From NCBI GenBank assembly GCA_964449985.1, contig CAYVCG010000031.1, positions 1 through 25,334 of the forward strand: a stretch of DNA of 25,334 nt, read 5' to 3'. The notes beneath the pieces were generated by a model, which ran no database searches, was not told where the DNA came from, and saw only the letters and a list, made by a program, of their open reading frames with translations. A program made the translations under genes and the position numbers. The stretch is from CAYVCG01 sp964449985. GTDB lineage: Bacteria; Bacillota; Clostridia; Lachnospirales; WRAX01. Shown piece by piece: positions 23,846 through 25,334 of this stretch; within the stretch, counting starts at the first letter, position 1; each line of letters opens with the position of its first letter.

Positions 23846-25199
23846 CTGATTGTTCCTTTATCATTGAGCTAATTATCTTAACAAGTGCGCTTATCATAAA
23901 TAACAATGCAGGGAAAACATAACGCGCCTGCCCCTCAAACACAAACGGTATTGCCATAAAAAACGCAAGATTAATAAAAATAATATTGTCGGAAAGGGGG
24001 ATAGTGTTTTCTTTTGTAAAACATGCTTTTGCATAGCGTATCAGTTTCGCAAAAAAGAATATAAAAGCTGATGCGCTTAACAAATACACAGTCATATCAA
24101 AAAATGATCTCAGCGTATTCATATTCCTTGCAAAGCGATTATTGCTAACGTCGGATTGTTTTGTTACGCCATTCATTGCCCATTGGTCAATGTCATTGGC
24201 TCCTGCAAAGAAGGTTGTTGTTATGCGCAAAAAACCTAGCTTCACAAATTCCAAAGGGTTGTTAATTATCCACTTCTTCGCTTCGCCGTTTAATAATGGA
24301 TCCAATTCATGCGCCGCCTTAACGCTTCTGTCTTTAAGAGCTGTTTCGATTTGCTCTTTAATCTTATCATTTGTTTCCACTGTTTTTAAGTCCATCCAGC
24401 TTCCAGAAATGTTTGTATCGTTATTATTGATATATAAAACATAGCCCGAGTTGTAGGAAACGGGTATAAGTCTACCGAATAGGCGATAATTTCGATATGC
24501 CCAAGGAGAGACGACAATGATACATCCGACAAATATTACACCAAGGCAAATAAGGCTTTGCTTAAAATTTTTGCCCTCGACCCATGTTGCAACGGCAATT
24601 ATTACGGGATAAGCAAGCATAAATGGCTTTGTAAGAGCCGCTAAACCGCAAATTACGCCGAGAATACCAAGCTTAATCCATATATTTTTAAAATGAACGA
24701 GCTGTATAAAGATTAAACACGCCATCAGGAAAAGAAACAGCGTTTCTGTGCCCAAAACATTATTATATGCGATAAGGCTGGGCAAGAAAGCGGTTATAAC
24801 ATATGCAGCTATAATACATGCCTTTTTTTTAAAAAACTTTCCGTAAATGAAATACGATAAAACAAGGGTAGAAGAAGACAATAAGACATTAAATAATTTC
24901 CCACAGGCTTCGGATGAATCACCAACTATTCTGTAGAATAATGCAAGTATATAGGAATAACCGCTCCCTTGCCATGCGACTGGATAGCCCTCCAAAGTAT
25001 GTCCATGCCCGTTTAGTATGTTTTGGGCGATAGCCTGATATGTGGCAAAATCATAACGTTGTTCCGTTGGTATATTATTTATCCACCAAAGCCTTGTTAA
25101 TACCCCAAATACAGTTATAACACATATTAAGCTAAAGAATAGACATTGATTGTCTTCTATACCAATATTTAGTTTAGACTTCTTAATGATATTAGCCAT
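23820..25199 (-). CDS. GT39/ArnT-like membrane glycosyltransferase
   Basis: This polytopic membrane protein of 459 residues has roughly nine to eleven predicted helices. It resembles the protein-mannosyltransferase/ArnT superfamily (GT-C fold), which moves sugars from polyprenyl-phosphate carriers to outside acceptors. After the first helix (about 18-40) comes RYDFATYQAIAQNILNGHG (48-66), with the conserved catalytic-type Asp50. The motif block GYPVAWQGSGYSYILALFYRI (71-91) then leads into the second helix. A long extracellular loop lies near 255-320. The donor and acceptor (protein, lipid, wall polymer) cannot be read from sequence. The ATG has AAAGGAA about ten bases upstream. It overlaps tilS by 26 bases and appears to be the first gene of the operon that runs to metK. 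Confidence 0.82.
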   Translation of the reverse strand: MANIIKKSKLNIGIEDNQCLFFSLICVITVFGVLTRLWWINNIPTEQRYDFATYQAIAQNILNGHGHTLEGYPVAWQGSGYSYILALFYRIVGDSSEACGKLFNVLLSSSTLVLSYFIYGKFFKKKACIIAAYVITAFLPSLIAYNNVLGTETLFLFLMACLIFIQLVHFKNIWIKLGILGVICGLAALTKPFMLAYPVIIAVATWVEGKNFKQSLICLGVIFVGCIIVVSPWAYRNYRLFGRLIPVSYNSGYVLYINNNDTNISGSWMDLKTVETNDKIKEQIETALKDRSVKAAHELDPLLNGEAKKWIINNPLEFVKLGFLRITTTFFAGANDIDQWAMNGVTKQSDVSNNRFARNMNTLRSFFDMTVYLLSASAFIFFFAKLIRYAKACFTKENTIPLSDNIIFINLAFFMAIPFVFEGQARYVFPALLFMISALVKIISSMIKEQSDVDIYWKS

Positions 25200-25334
25200 T
25201 TAAAATACGTTCCTTTGCGGTTTTTATTAATTTTACTACACAATCCAAAAAAAAGAAACAAATATCCATACATTGCCTGATGAATTTTTAATCCTCTTAC
25301 TTTATAATTAAAATAAATAAGACAATATGGAGGG
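25200..25334. other. Divergent intergenic end with probable ribosome site of an unseen + gene
   Basis: No gene is visible here. TATAAT at 25303-25308 could be a -10 on the plus strand, without a clear -35. The last bases, GGAGGG (25329-25334), look like a ribosome-binding site, so a plus-strand gene probably starts just outside the window, divergent from the glycosyltransferase. Confidence 0.45.

Noticed and set aside
1..25334. tRNA genes, CRISPR repeats, insertion sequences, phage or toxin-antitoxin genes
   Set aside because: I looked on both strands and saw no cloverleaf with a GTTCRANYC arm, no regularly spaced repeats, no transposase or integrase motifs and no paired small toxin genes.

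Overview
The window looks like a chromosomal housekeeping segment from a low-GC, anaerobic, flagellated Firmicute of the class Clostridia. Pointers are strong AAGGAGG-type ribosome sites, TTG and GTG starts, a clostridial dnaE-pfkA-pyk run, a rubredoxin, an Rrf2/IscR-like regulator, late flagellar genes, and a DUF3881-type protein that I associate with Clostridia. I see no insertion sequence, phage gene, CRISPR array, rRNA or tRNA, and no base-composition break suggesting an island.

Left part (1-9519): an Rrf2-family regulator (+) converges on a minus-strand operon read as dnaE, pfkA, pyk, rubredoxin. The 52-residue rubredoxin gene is easy to miss because it is so short. The two units meet at a strong shared hairpin terminator. 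Divergent from dnaE is serS, with a good extended -10 promoter and no T-box, followed by a DUF3881-type gene and a terminator.

Middle (9520-16799): a membrane-anchored GH18-family protein (-). A conserved clostridial-looking protein of unknown function (-) has no ATG, GTG or TTG at its expected start and seems to begin at ATA. Its promoter overlaps, back to back, that of a two-gene heterodimeric ABC exporter (+), one subunit of which has a degenerate ATP site. A divergent Fe/Mn superoxide dismutase-family gene follows on the minus strand.

Right part (16800-25334): a flagellar operon (+) of fliD, a small FliT/FlgN-like gene, flaG and fliS, preceded by a sigma-D (FliA)-like promoter and a long perfect hairpin in the leader. 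It converges at a terminator on a minus-strand operon read as GT39-like membrane glycosyltransferase, tilS, hpt, metK. The extreme right end holds a ribosome-binding sequence that probably serves a gene outside the window.

I do not see an obvious new defence or mobile system. The best leads are the unknown gene with the apparent ATA start and its overlapping divergent promoters, and the structured leader of the fliD operon.
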